Made by a program: the position numbers and the translations under genes. A stretch of DNA of 24,904 nucleotides from Melioribacteraceae bacterium. Lineage in GTDB: Bacteria > Bacteroidota > Ignavibacteria > Ignavibacteriales > Melioribacteraceae. The DNA is taken from NCBI GenBank assembly GCA_023230485.1, contig JALNXG010000057.1:1-24904 (forward strand). Reading direction: 5' to 3'. The notes below the pieces were generated by a model, which searched no databases, was not told the DNA's origin, and saw nothing but the letters and a program-made list of their open reading frames with translations. The stretch's first letter is position 1; every line of letters starts with the position of its first letter. Of the stretch, positions 1 through 7,713 are shown piece after piece.

Positions 1-42
1 GAGAGCTAATACAACGAATAAATAAACTTTGATATATTTCAT
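1..42 (-). CDS. 5' end of an exported protein, cut by window edge
   Basis: Only the first 14 codons lie in the window. They read MKYIKVYLFVVLAL, a Lys-containing N-terminus followed by a hydrophobic stretch typical of the start of a Sec signal peptide. The ATG lies 24 bases after the stop codon of the 14-heme cytochrome gene on the same strand, so it is very likely the next gene of the same operon. The product cannot be told from what is visible; a further cytochrome or periplasmic partner would fit the context, but that is inference. Confidence 0.6.
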   Translation of the reverse strand, partial: MKYIKVYLFVVLAL

Positions 43-66
43 AATTAACCTGTATAAATAACTTTT

Positions 67-1272
67 CTAATTATGACAGTAACCGCAGAAACCAATATTT
101 CTATTTCCACCCGGTCTGGCATTTGCGTCTGTATGACAATTATAACATACCGAACCTTGGTCAGTATGCCAATCCCCATGTTCACTTCTCATATAACTAA
201 GAGCATGTGTTTTTGGATTAGTACCTCTAATTCCATCATTATCTGCATGGCAGACAATACAGCTAGGATCAGAGCCTTGAAGGTCGTGGCAAGAAGCGCA
301 TCTTTCGATATCTCTCTTAGCCAATATTGAATGTTCTCCGCCGCCCGAACCAACACCGAGCATAACGAATCCAGGCTTGCTATGTGATGAAGGAGTCATT
401 CCTCCTAATGCAAAATCGCCTCCTTCTGAATCATGACATTCTGCACAGAAGGTTTCAATTTGATGACATGTTTGGCATTCGGTAGTTTTGCCTTTCAAGT
501 CAATTCCATGTGTAAATCGATAATTCAAGTCATGCACTCTTGTAAGCTGCTGTTTCTTAGTATTATCTAAAAACTTATGAGGTGAATAAGGGGAATAAAA
601 ATCGCCCGATGAATTTTTTTCAGTTAATGCAGTTGTTCCAACGTGGCAAGTACCGCAGAATTCATCATCATGACACATCTGGCAATTGGCGTCAGATGAA
701 CCGGCGGCAAATTTATGATTTCTATTGAAAGCAACCTGTTTGTGATCTTGAGGAAGTAAGTCAACAGTGGATATATGGCATGATTCGCATTCATTCGAGG
801 CAACAGTAACTCCATTATGGCACTGATAACAGTTTGACATAGGTGGATTTACCAATGCTGATTTAAAGCTATAATCAACTTCCGTCAATCCTTTATGGCA
901 AGATTCGCAATCTTGTTTCTGTTCTGTAACATGGTATTTATGATTGAACATTAGATCAGATTTTTTCTGAATTAATGGTTCTAATACATCTTCATAATGA
1001 CACATATTGCAATTATCAGTATCTTCTACGTCATGACATTCAGCGCATTTTGCTTTCTCCGGCAATAATCTATCAGTGATTTTTTCACTTCCGGCTACGT
1101 TCGTATGGCAATCCGCACATGTACTAATTTCAGCGTGAACAGCATGAGAGAATTTAATCACATCTTTATTGCTCTTCTCGCCATCGCCTGCTTTATCTTC
1201 ACTTATAGCGGCAATCCCTAAAAAGGCAATTGTGATTATTAGTATTATTGAATAAAAGTGTTTTGATTTCAT
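67..1272 (-). CDS. periplasmic 14-heme c-type cytochrome
   Basis: A 401-residue exported multiheme cytochrome. An N-terminal hydrophobic segment (residues about 6-23) acts as signal peptide or membrane anchor. I count 14 CxxCH motifs spread over the whole mature chain, the last (CGYCH) ending one residue before the C-terminus. Many additional His residues between motifs could be distal ligands, as in bis-His multiheme cytochromes. A Gly/Ser-rich stretch at about residues 285-312 separates the first ten motifs from the last four. There is no lipobox or outer-membrane anchor that I can see. The gene lies 6 bases after the outer-membrane barrel gene, so the two are almost certainly cotranscribed. 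In known porin-cytochrome conduits such a cytochrome sits inside or under the barrel; that role is inferred from the neighbour. The protein family was not identified beyond multiheme c. Confidence 0.9.
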   Translation of the reverse strand: MKSKHFYSIILIITIAFLGIAAISEDKAGDGEKSNKDVIKFSHAVHAEISTCADCHTNVAGSEKITDRLLPEKAKCAECHDVEDTDNCNMCHYEDVLEPLIQKKSDLMFNHKYHVTEQKQDCESCHKGLTEVDYSFKSALVNPPMSNCYQCHNGVTVASNECESCHISTVDLLPQDHKQVAFNRNHKFAAGSSDANCQMCHDDEFCGTCHVGTTALTEKNSSGDFYSPYSPHKFLDNTKKQQLTRVHDLNYRFTHGIDLKGKTTECQTCHQIETFCAECHDSEGGDFALGGMTPSSHSKPGFVMLGVGSGGGEHSILAKRDIERCASCHDLQGSDPSCIVCHADNDGIRGTNPKTHALSYMRSEHGDWHTDQGSVCYNCHTDANARPGGNRNIGFCGYCHN

Positions 1273-1278
1273 AGTTTT

Positions 1279-2547
1279 CTAAAAGTTAGTATTGAACCAA
1301 TAATTTATTTTCACTAACACACGGAAATCGTTAGTGTATATTTTGTTGTTGAAAAATTGTCCCTGTAAATCAAATGATAATTTATTCCAAGGACGTACAT
1401 TCAATCCTGCTAAAATCGATGTGATATTATTCTTTTCTGAATCTTTTGATAATTTGTATGTAGTAAATGCAACACCAAGAGATGGAGTAAGAGTACCTTC
1501 TAAGAATGAGTGAGCTGTATAAACAGAGATATTATCTAATTCACCAGCATATCCCATTGTTTTACGATAACTAACACTTCCGTAATTAGAATTTAATCCA
1601 ACCGAAACTCTCTGTGAGTTTTCATCTTCATATTCTACTTGACCGAATTTACCTGTAACTGTAAAAAATTCATTGATCTTATAATCAAGCCCTCCTTCAA
1701 TTTCTTGAGAATTGCCATAATTAAAAACAGCAAAGATAGAATTATATCTTATCATCGGCTCTCTCAAATTAAAATAAGCATTAGCTCCTAATTCATCAGT
1801 AATTTGAACTCTACCCGTTGCTTCAATCTTGGAAGTTTCATTGAAGTTAAGATCGTAATCATATTTCGTATCGATGCTGAATACACCTTTCATTTCGTAA
1901 GATGCTTCACCTGATAAGAATTTATATTGATTAGATTTTTGTTCAATTAAAATTTGAACCGGATCTAGATTTTCAGAAAGGCGCATTGCTGTATAATTAA
2001 GTGGTTTGAAATTCTTATCCACATAACTTACAGCGAATCTAAACCCTTCGAGAGCAGTAACTTCAAAAGTACCACCGAGAAGATAGTCGTTTTCGATATC
2101 ATTTGTAAATTCAAGTTTTTGATAAGCAGGGACATTACCGCCATAATAGCCGCTTAATGCGAAACCATTATATCTTAATTTAAGATTTGCTCCATCAAAT
2201 AAACCGCCTGTAATAGAATTATAGATTGGTTGTCTGCCCAATTTAAGTGTAGCTACATCAAAAAGATCGCGTGCTTCGAGATAAAGATTATAGAAACGTA
2301 ATCTTGAAGTACTGCTATCAATAGCGTTCCATAAATTTGTTTCTGCACTTGTTCTTGTTTTGATTGAGAACTTTCCATAGTTGAAATTAAGATTTAAAGA
2401 TTGGAAAGTCCGAATATAAGTGTCAGATTCGCTTAAAGAGTTGAATCTCTCGAAGGTGTAAAATGACGAAGAAAATCTGCCGTTAAGGTTCTGAGCAGAA
2501 ACCAGTAACGGCATTGAAAATAAAAACAAAAAGAATATTTTTTTCAT
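1279..2547 (-). CDS. putative outer-membrane beta-barrel (porin-like) protein
   Basis: A 422-residue exported protein with a clear signal peptide (MKKIFFLFLFSMPLLVSAQ, likely cleaved after the SAQ region). The mature chain consists of alternating polar and hydrophobic strands rich in Tyr, Phe, Asn and Gly, and ends in WFNTNF with a C-terminal Phe, as expected for a BAM substrate. I estimate 16 to 20 strands from the length. No plug or TonB box was seen, so it is not a TonB-dependent receptor. It sits between a tetraheme and a 14-heme cytochrome gene, with 20- and 6-base gaps. By analogy with porin-cytochrome conduits of Geobacter (Omb/Oma/Omc) and Shewanella (MtrB), it may hold a cytochrome in the outer membrane; a general porin or an anion channel remains possible. 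Confidence 0.75.
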   Translation of the reverse strand: MKKIFFLFLFSMPLLVSAQNLNGRFSSSFYTFERFNSLSESDTYIRTFQSLNLNFNYGKFSIKTRTSAETNLWNAIDSSTSRLRFYNLYLEARDLFDVATLKLGRQPIYNSITGGLFDGANLKLRYNGFALSGYYGGNVPAYQKLEFTNDIENDYLLGGTFEVTALEGFRFAVSYVDKNFKPLNYTAMRLSENLDPVQILIEQKSNQYKFLSGEASYEMKGVFSIDTKYDYDLNFNETSKIEATGRVQITDELGANAYFNLREPMIRYNSIFAVFNYGNSQEIEGGLDYKINEFFTVTGKFGQVEYEDENSQRVSVGLNSNYGSVSYRKTMGYAGELDNISVYTAHSFLEGTLTPSLGVAFTTYKLSKDSEKNNITSILAGLNVRPWNKLSFDLQGQFFNNKIYTNDFRVLVKINYWFNTNF

Positions 2548-2567
2548 TGTTTGCCCGCAGCAGTTAA

Positions 2568-3128
2568 TTAGCTTTTTGGTACGTTATGTTTAATTTTTGG
2601 ATACATTGTTTTGAAATCAAATGCCTTGTAAGTCGGGCTTTTTTCGTTATGGCAAGTCTTACAATTTGCTTCTATTGCAGCTTCATCTGCCCATACAATC
2701 AAACCGGCAGCTACTGAAGCGGCTTTATCTTTCATAATTTTCAATGGCTTATAGTCTGAACCAGCACCATGGCAAGTTTCACACTGAACGCCATCTTCCA
2801 TTTTAAATTTAGCACCTAATAATGCTTTATCAACATCATGACCAGAAGCGTGGCATTCTAAACATTCTTTAGATTCGGCTGCTTTACCAGCTAAACCTTT
2901 TTCTTTGGCAATTTTATCTGCTTCTTCAGATTGAAGAGTCTTGAAAGCATTGGCATGACCGCTTTCCTGCCAAATTTTTAATTGTTGACCTTGTTTCTCA
3001 GTTTTATGGCATACACCGCAAACAGTTGTTCCTTCAAAACTATGTTTTTTATCTTGTGCATTATTTGCATTTGGAACTAAATACACAACAGCTGCAAAAA
3101 GCACAGCAAATGCTATTTTTTTTAACAT
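2568..3128 (-). CDS. tetraheme cytochrome c, c554-like
   Basis: A 186-residue exported cytochrome with a signal peptide (about residues 1-24) and four CxxCH motifs (CGVCH, CLECH, CETCH, CKTCH). After the first motif comes W-x2-S-x-HANAF, and the third motif is followed by GAGSDY; both are hallmarks of the cytochrome c554-type family of small periplasmic electron carriers. It probably shuttles electrons in the periplasm between the inner-membrane quinone modules and the terminal cytochrome or barrel; that is inference. The gene has a strong ribosome binding site (GGAGGAG, 3 to 9 bases upstream of the ATG) and its own promoter region of 134 bp, unlike the other genes in the cluster, which suggests higher or separately controlled expression of this carrier. 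Confidence 0.88.
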   Translation of the reverse strand: MLKKIAFAVLFAAVVYLVPNANNAQDKKHSFEGTTVCGVCHKTEKQGQQLKIWQESGHANAFKTLQSEEADKIAKEKGLAGKAAESKECLECHASGHDVDKALLGAKFKMEDGVQCETCHGAGSDYKPLKIMKDKAASVAAGLIVWADEAAIEANCKTCHNEKSPTYKAFDFKTMYPKIKHNVPKS

Positions 3129-3144
3129 TTTCTCCTCCGATTAG

Positions 3145-3160
3145 TTATAGAGTTCTATAA
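3145..3160. promoter_or_regulatory. 16-bp palindrome in the leader of the tetraheme gene
   Basis: TTATAGA-GT-TCTATAA, perfect 7-bp arms around a 2-bp centre. It lies 17 to 32 bases upstream of the ATG and just upstream of the ribosome binding site, within the predicted transcript leader. The 2-base centre is too short for a hairpin loop unless pairs open, so a dimeric repressor operator is more likely than an RNA hairpin. Being A+T-rich, it could also be chance. Confidence 0.3.
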
Positions 3161-3197
3161 TTTATTAATAATATAAAAGCTAGGTTTATCTCTTTTT

Positions 3198-3226
3198 AAT
3201 ATATAGACAATATCATTAAGAGGCAA
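3198..3226 (-). promoter_or_regulatory. sigma-70-type promoter for the tetraheme cytochrome gene
   Basis: Read on the minus strand: -35 box TTGCCT (3226-3221), 17-bp spacer, -10 box TATATT (3203-3198), matching the consensus at 4/6 and 5/6. Transcription would start near 3191, leaving a leader of about 60 bases. It splits the electron-transfer cluster, giving the tetraheme cytochrome, the barrel and the 14-heme cytochrome a second transcript. Confidence 0.5.
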
Positions 3227-3253
3227 CATTGTCTGATTATTTATACGTTGTCT
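3205..3253. repeat. three AGACAAY motifs over the internal promoter
   Basis: AGACAAT at 3205-3211 (plus strand), AGACAAT at 3234-3228 and AGACAAC at 3253-3247 (both minus strand). The extended consensus is WWYAGACAAYRT. The two minus-strand copies are 19 bp apart, close to two helical turns, and lie beside and upstream of the -35 box; the inverted copy lies in the spacer next to the -10 box. This is a layout expected for a transcription factor binding region, but no regulator is identified. Confidence 0.35.
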
Positions 3254-3262
3254 AAACTATGA

Positions 3263-5704
3263 TTATTCCTTTGTTTCATCTTTTTTCTCGGTTTTGGTTT
3301 CAGGTAAAACTTGCGATTCAAGCCATTCTCTTAATTCATAATCATTATCTAATTCCTTATTCAATACTTCATCTGGATCGCAATTATTTTCTTTCATAGT
3401 TTTGATAAATAATTTTGCTGAATTACTTAATAATTTCTCACTTCTTTTACCTGTCTTAAATTCGTACCATTCCAAAATAATTTTTCTGAAATGTTTATCA
3501 TGATGATGTCTGTAATGTTTTAATGTCATTTTCCCGTCAATCCAAACTAGCGACATTGGATATTCACTTGGTTGGAAGATAACAAAGAACCAATGCCATA
3601 CTAAGATTGCAAGAGAAGCAAGAATGGCTTCATAGAAGTGAATCATTTCGCTTACTTTGATAAACCAGATCGGTGCCCAAGCATTTACTAGAGTTGGGAA
3701 CCATAAGAATAGACCTGTAACGCCCATAACTAAAGTGCCCCAGATTAATGCCCAGTACTCAGCTTTCTCAGTATAATCATATTTGTCGTATTTAGGTTTT
3801 TCGCTCTTAATATTCAAGTAATAGAGTATCGAGTCACGTGCTTCAATCACATCACTCCATTTGGGAAGAAGATTCTTTAGTATGTCGCGTCCTCTAGCTG
3901 TAAAGAGTAAATAGGCAATATGATATAAACCAAGAACCATCATTATTACAGCAGCAACTCTATGAGTTATTTGTCGGTTTGCTTCTGTCATTCCTAAATC
4001 AAGTAATAAATTTGACCACCAGCTATGGCTATATTTCAGAGCGAAACCTGTTATCACTAATACAATAAATGATGTGAATAAAAATATATGCTGAACCACT
4101 TCATTTTTCGTAAAGCGCGGAATCGTAACTTCACCTTTCTGACGTTTCTTTTTTCTTCTAATTGCATGAATTACAATCAATGTATTATGAAGGAACATTC
4201 CTCCAATTACAACAACGATAAACCAGAAATAGATATTTGATACAGTATTTTCTACATTCTGTGCTTCTAATGATTGAGTAACATGAGAATAACTTTTTGC
4301 AAATGTCGGGTTAGAACCCTTATGACATTTAGCACAAGTCTGCGTTACTTTAGTATCATTAACCGTTGATTGAGGATGTGACTTAGGTAATATTTTATGA
4401 ACTGAATGGCAGTCCACGCACATTGCTGCATCTGGATCGCCTCTCATAACTGCTAATCCATGGTAACTATCCTGATATAATGTAGCAATGCCTGATTGTG
4501 TACCGAAGCGTTCTGTATAAGTAATGCTTTCATGACAAACAACACATGTCTTCTGTTGTAATTTTCTTGCTTCTATTTTTGCAATTTTTGGGTCTTTAGA
4601 TGTAATTGGATTAATACCATGTTCATTATGGCAATCATTACAAACAGGTGCTTCTCTAACGCCTTTCTTTGCTCTGATCCAGTGAATTGATTGAATATAG
4701 TCATCTGATTCCTTAGGATGGCAAGTGCCGCATAAGGTAGGAATGTTTGTTGTCGCTATTCGAGAACCTTCCTGCATTTTGTTTTTTATATCATGTACTC
4801 CATGACAAATAGAGCATGTAGCACCATCGAACTTCCCTTGTTTTAATAATTTACCGTGAACTGAATTTGTAAATAAAGTTGCAGGAGTTTTTATCGATAA
4901 ATTATATTTTCTTACTAGTTCTGGATTATCATGACAAGTACCGCATGTCTTTGCTAAATTTTTTGGATGTACCGGACTTGATTCTGATTTAACGTTAATA
5001 ATATCATGACCGCCGTGGCAATCCCAACATTTTGCTGCTTCATCCACTCCTTCTTTTAATGCAATACCATGAATGCTTTCAGAATGCTCTTTTGCTATTT
5101 CGCTGTGGCATGTAGAGCAATCGGCTACTTGTCCAGCTTTAGTTTCTTTTTGATGTGATACAAGATTTTGAGCGGCAAATTTATGGCAATCTGCACATGA
5201 TAAATTCGCATGAAGGGAAGTCGGAAGTACGTGATCTTTTTCTTTTTCATGACATGAGGTGCAGGAACTATTTGAAACTGCTTTCGTATGATAAACTGGT
5301 GGTACTTGAACCGGTGTCTTATGACATGTGCCGCAAATATCTTTGCTTTTATTTTTAATCAAAGAAGGGGATTTTACTTCATGAGTGCCATGGCATATTT
5401 TACAAGTAGGAGAATTTTTAACTTTAAGGCGATTATGAATATCGCCTTTCATCGTCTCATAATAATCCTCATGACACGATTCGCATTTAACTTTTTTTGC
5501 ACCTTTATCTATATGCTCTTCATTTTTAACGTCCTCATGACAGCTCGCACAATCAATGATTTCATTATGAACCGATTTCTCAATTACATTCTCATGGCAA
5601 TCCAAGCAATTAAAACTCTGCCCAAGAGAATTGGTATTAAAGAAAGCAAAAAGGAGTAAAAGATAAAAAAGTACTATATTTATTCGAGCTGCTGATTTTA
5701 TCAT
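3263..5704 (-). CDS. 16-heme c-type / b-type cytochrome fusion, CbcL-like quinone oxidoreductase
   Basis: An 813-residue inner-membrane protein. After an N-terminal signal or anchor (about 8-28) comes a periplasmic region (about 30-475) with 16 CxxCH motifs, from CLDCH to CAKCH. The C-terminal part has about five membrane helices (roughly 488-512, 535-557, 580-605, 653-675, 690-715) with His residues in the order expected of diheme b-type cytochromes of the FdnI/HydC/b561 type: VVQH, THR, LYH, SEMIH and VWHWF. A charged cytoplasmic tail ends the protein. The layout matches that of Geobacter CbcL, a quinol-oxidising cytochrome used in metal respiration, although CbcL carries fewer c hemes. Probable role: moving electrons between the quinone pool and periplasmic cytochromes. 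The symbol is withheld because orthology cannot be tested here. Confidence 0.85.
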   Translation of the reverse strand: MIKSAARINIVLFYLLLLFAFFNTNSLGQSFNCLDCHENVIEKSVHNEIIDCASCHEDVKNEEHIDKGAKKVKCESCHEDYYETMKGDIHNRLKVKNSPTCKICHGTHEVKSPSLIKNKSKDICGTCHKTPVQVPPVYHTKAVSNSSCTSCHEKEKDHVLPTSLHANLSCADCHKFAAQNLVSHQKETKAGQVADCSTCHSEIAKEHSESIHGIALKEGVDEAAKCWDCHGGHDIINVKSESSPVHPKNLAKTCGTCHDNPELVRKYNLSIKTPATLFTNSVHGKLLKQGKFDGATCSICHGVHDIKNKMQEGSRIATTNIPTLCGTCHPKESDDYIQSIHWIRAKKGVREAPVCNDCHNEHGINPITSKDPKIAKIEARKLQQKTCVVCHESITYTERFGTQSGIATLYQDSYHGLAVMRGDPDAAMCVDCHSVHKILPKSHPQSTVNDTKVTQTCAKCHKGSNPTFAKSYSHVTQSLEAQNVENTVSNIYFWFIVVVIGGMFLHNTLIVIHAIRRKKKRQKGEVTIPRFTKNEVVQHIFLFTSFIVLVITGFALKYSHSWWSNLLLDLGMTEANRQITHRVAAVIMMVLGLYHIAYLLFTARGRDILKNLLPKWSDVIEARDSILYYLNIKSEKPKYDKYDYTEKAEYWALIWGTLVMGVTGLFLWFPTLVNAWAPIWFIKVSEMIHFYEAILASLAILVWHWFFVIFQPSEYPMSLVWIDGKMTLKHYRHHHDKHFRKIILEWYEFKTGKRSEKLLSNSAKLFIKTMKENNCDPDEVLNKELDNDYELREWLESQVLPETKTEKKDETKE

Positions 5705-5744
5705 GAGTTACCATATACTATTTTTGTAAATATAACTAATTCAT

Positions 5745-6896
5745 TTATTTATTAAAAAATTCACCTGATAGATGATTCCAAATCTTCTCATCCATCTTTC
5801 CCATGTGTCCTGCGAAAAGAGCTTCTTCAAACATACTATCTTTTGGTTGAATTAATTCTTTAACTGTATCGGTATATCTATCAATTTCTTCTTGATAAAA
5901 TATAACAGCTTCTTTTCCAATCTTTAAATCTTTTAATTCAGTATCAAGTTTATCAGCTTTTATCTTGCAGAAAAAGTTTTTTGCATAAACAGAATGATCT
6001 AATGTTAATAAGTTTTCAAGCAAGTCGTGATTAATCTCGGTAATAGTTCCTGAAAGTGGGGATAGGAATGAAAGTACTTTTTCTTTCTGTTTTAAAGTGA
6101 ATATTTTTTCACCTTTAGCAATCTTTTCTCCTACGACTGGTAACTCTATATCATCAATATCACCAAGTAATTTTTTGCTAAAATCATCCATACCGATACT
6201 TGCAGTTCCATCTATGGATACTGATACCCAAGTATGACCCGGAGCAATAAAAACGCCGCCCGGTATAGCAAATTCACCCTGACTTAATTTAGTTGATTCT
6301 GAAACGTGTGCAATATGTACTCTTGGTTTTAATTCTCTTTTAATTCTATCATTTCGTTTTATTAAGCATTTCTTAACAAATTCTAAAAGTTCATCTTCTG
6401 TGAATGGTTTCTGAACGTAATCCATAGCACCGACTTTCATTGTTTCCACTGCGGTTTCCACAGTCGCATAACCCGTAATAATAACAACATCCATATCGGG
6501 ACGGAGATATTTTACTGATTTACATACTTCCACGCCATCCATAGTTGGCATTTTAAGGTCAGTAAAACAGAAATCATAATCATTTGATTTTACTAAACCG
6601 AGTGCTTCTTCGCCTGAATTAACAGTATCAACCGAATACCCGTCAAGCACTAATATTTTTCTAAAGCTATCGAGAATAACATTCTCATCATCAACGCAAA
6701 TTATGCGAGCTTTAGGATTTGGTACTTCAGCTCTTTTTAATGATACAGCTTCCGTACTAAAATCTATATTCATAGTTTCATTTAATACAGATTCTCTCTC
6801 TTTCTTAAGTTTCTTATCATTTATTACCTTAAGAATATATCTGATCAAAATATCTGCTGATATAAAGATTATTAATGCAACAACAAAAATTGCCAT
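5745..6896 (-). CDS. membrane-anchored response regulator with GcvH-like domain
   Basis: 383 residues. An N-terminal membrane helix (about 2-24) is followed by a basic linker, a receiver domain (about 63-185) with acidic residues D69/D70, phosphoacceptor D113 and K163 in QKPF, and then a domain resembling glycine cleavage H protein (about 205-315): GHTWVSVSIDGTASIGM, a DIDDIELPVVGEKI segment and LSPLSGTITEIN. The residue aligned with the lipoyl lysine of GcvH (eight before the Pro of SPLSG) is E272, flanked by K271 and K273, so lipoylation is doubtful. The last 70 residues are unassigned. There is no DNA-binding domain, so output is probably by protein contact at the membrane. A good ribosome binding site (AAGGAGA, 8 bases before the ATG) supports the start. 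It follows the other GcvH-type regulator by 26 bases. Confidence 0.85.
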   Translation of the reverse strand: MAIFVVALIIFISADILIRYILKVINDKKLKKERESVLNETMNIDFSTEAVSLKRAEVPNPKARIICVDDENVILDSFRKILVLDGYSVDTVNSGEEALGLVKSNDYDFCFTDLKMPTMDGVEVCKSVKYLRPDMDVVIITGYATVETAVETMKVGAMDYVQKPFTEDELLEFVKKCLIKRNDRIKRELKPRVHIAHVSESTKLSQGEFAIPGGVFIAPGHTWVSVSIDGTASIGMDDFSKKLLGDIDDIELPVVGEKIAKGEKIFTLKQKEKVLSFLSPLSGTITEINHDLLENLLTLDHSVYAKNFFCKIKADKLDTELKDLKIGKEAVIFYQEEIDRYTDTVKELIQPKDSMFEEALFAGHMGKMDEKIWNHLSGEFFNK

Positions 6897-6922
6897 TTTA
6901 TGTTTCTCCTTATAAATAAAAT

Positions 6923-7705
6923 CTAATTTCTATCCGAACTGCAAGGAATTAAATGCTTAGTTTCATACTCAAATTCATTTGGAATAATTCTATATAACCA
7001 CCCCCCAAAATATGGGTCTTTTTCAATTAATGACGGCTCTTCTAAAAGCCGCTCATTTCTTTGTATAATTCTTCCGCTTAAGGGAGATAAAATACTATGC
7101 ATTAAGTCATCGTCTGTATTTATTTTAACGCAAACGTTTCCTTGTAATAGTTCTTCATCAACATTTAAAAGCTCAATTGAAGTAGTGTTCTCTGTTGTCT
7201 TAATCAGATGGTCAGTCAACCCGATTAATGCTGAACCATCATCCTCCGGTAGTACCCATGAATTATAACCTAATCTTAAATATTTACCGGGGCATGGAAC
7301 ATAAACTATCTTATTAGTACTGAATGCTTCAAGCCGAGATATTTTAGCAAATTTAATTGAACGATGAATTAAACTTTCCATCTCATCAATCGTAAATGGT
7401 TTCGGAATAAAGCCGATTGCTCCTTGATATAAAGATTGAACTGCATTCTCAACGGTTGAATATCCTGTCGTCATAATAACAGGAATTCTAATTCCTTTTT
7501 CTTCAAGTTTTTGTAAGAATGCAAAACCATCTAAATCGGGCATCATTATATCACTAATAATGATAAGAAATTTTTCCTCTTCAAGAAGTTTAAGCGCGTC
7601 TTGAACGTTTGTTACCCCAATAGCTGTAAAGTCATCCATCTTCGATATTTTTATTATCGAATCGATTATTACTTGTTCATCATCTACTATTAATATATCG
7701 CTCAT
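6923..7705 (-). CDS. response regulator with GcvH-like output domain
   Basis: 260 residues, soluble. The receiver domain (1-120) has D8/D9, phosphoacceptor D52 in SDIMMPDLDG, T79/T80 and K102 in PKPF. The rest (about 135-245) follows the GcvH fold pattern: a YNSWVLPEDDGSALIGLTDH stretch, SIELLNVDEELLQG, SILSPLSGRIIQRN and ending with DPYFGGWLYRI, all recognisable in glycine cleavage H proteins. The lipoylated lysine of GcvH is replaced: the aligned residue is Asp in the TDDDLM segment, and no Lys lies within 12 residues before the SPLSG Pro. It therefore cannot act as a normal lipoyl carrier at that site. No helix-turn-helix or enzymatic output domain is present. It lies 8 bases after the heme-motif histidine kinase gene, its likely phosphodonor. 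Confidence 0.87.
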   Translation of the reverse strand: MSDILIVDDEQVIIDSIIKISKMDDFTAIGVTNVQDALKLLEEEKFLIIISDIMMPDLDGFAFLQKLEEKGIRIPVIMTTGYSTVENAVQSLYQGAIGFIPKPFTIDEMESLIHRSIKFAKISRLEAFSTNKIVYVPCPGKYLRLGYNSWVLPEDDGSALIGLTDHLIKTTENTTSIELLNVDEELLQGNVCVKINTDDDLMHSILSPLSGRIIQRNERLLEEPSLIEKDPYFGGWLYRIIPNEFEYETKHLIPCSSDRN

Positions 7706-7713
7706 ATTTTCTA

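Noticed and set aside
73..330. 85-codon plus-strand open frame opposite the 14-heme gene
   Set aside because: Antisense to CxxCH repeats, with no recognisable protein feature.
5155..5659. Overlapping plus-strand open frames (to 123 codons) within the 16-heme gene
   Set aside because: They are antisense to an unbroken run of CxxCH motifs; the composition is that of a shadow frame.
67..5659. Repeated short words (ATGGCA, ATGACA and variants) on the plus strand that look like a spaced repeat array
   Set aside because: They are the reverse complement of the CxxCH codons (TGY-CAT) at irregular spacing, so they reflect heme motifs and not a CRISPR or other DNA repeat.
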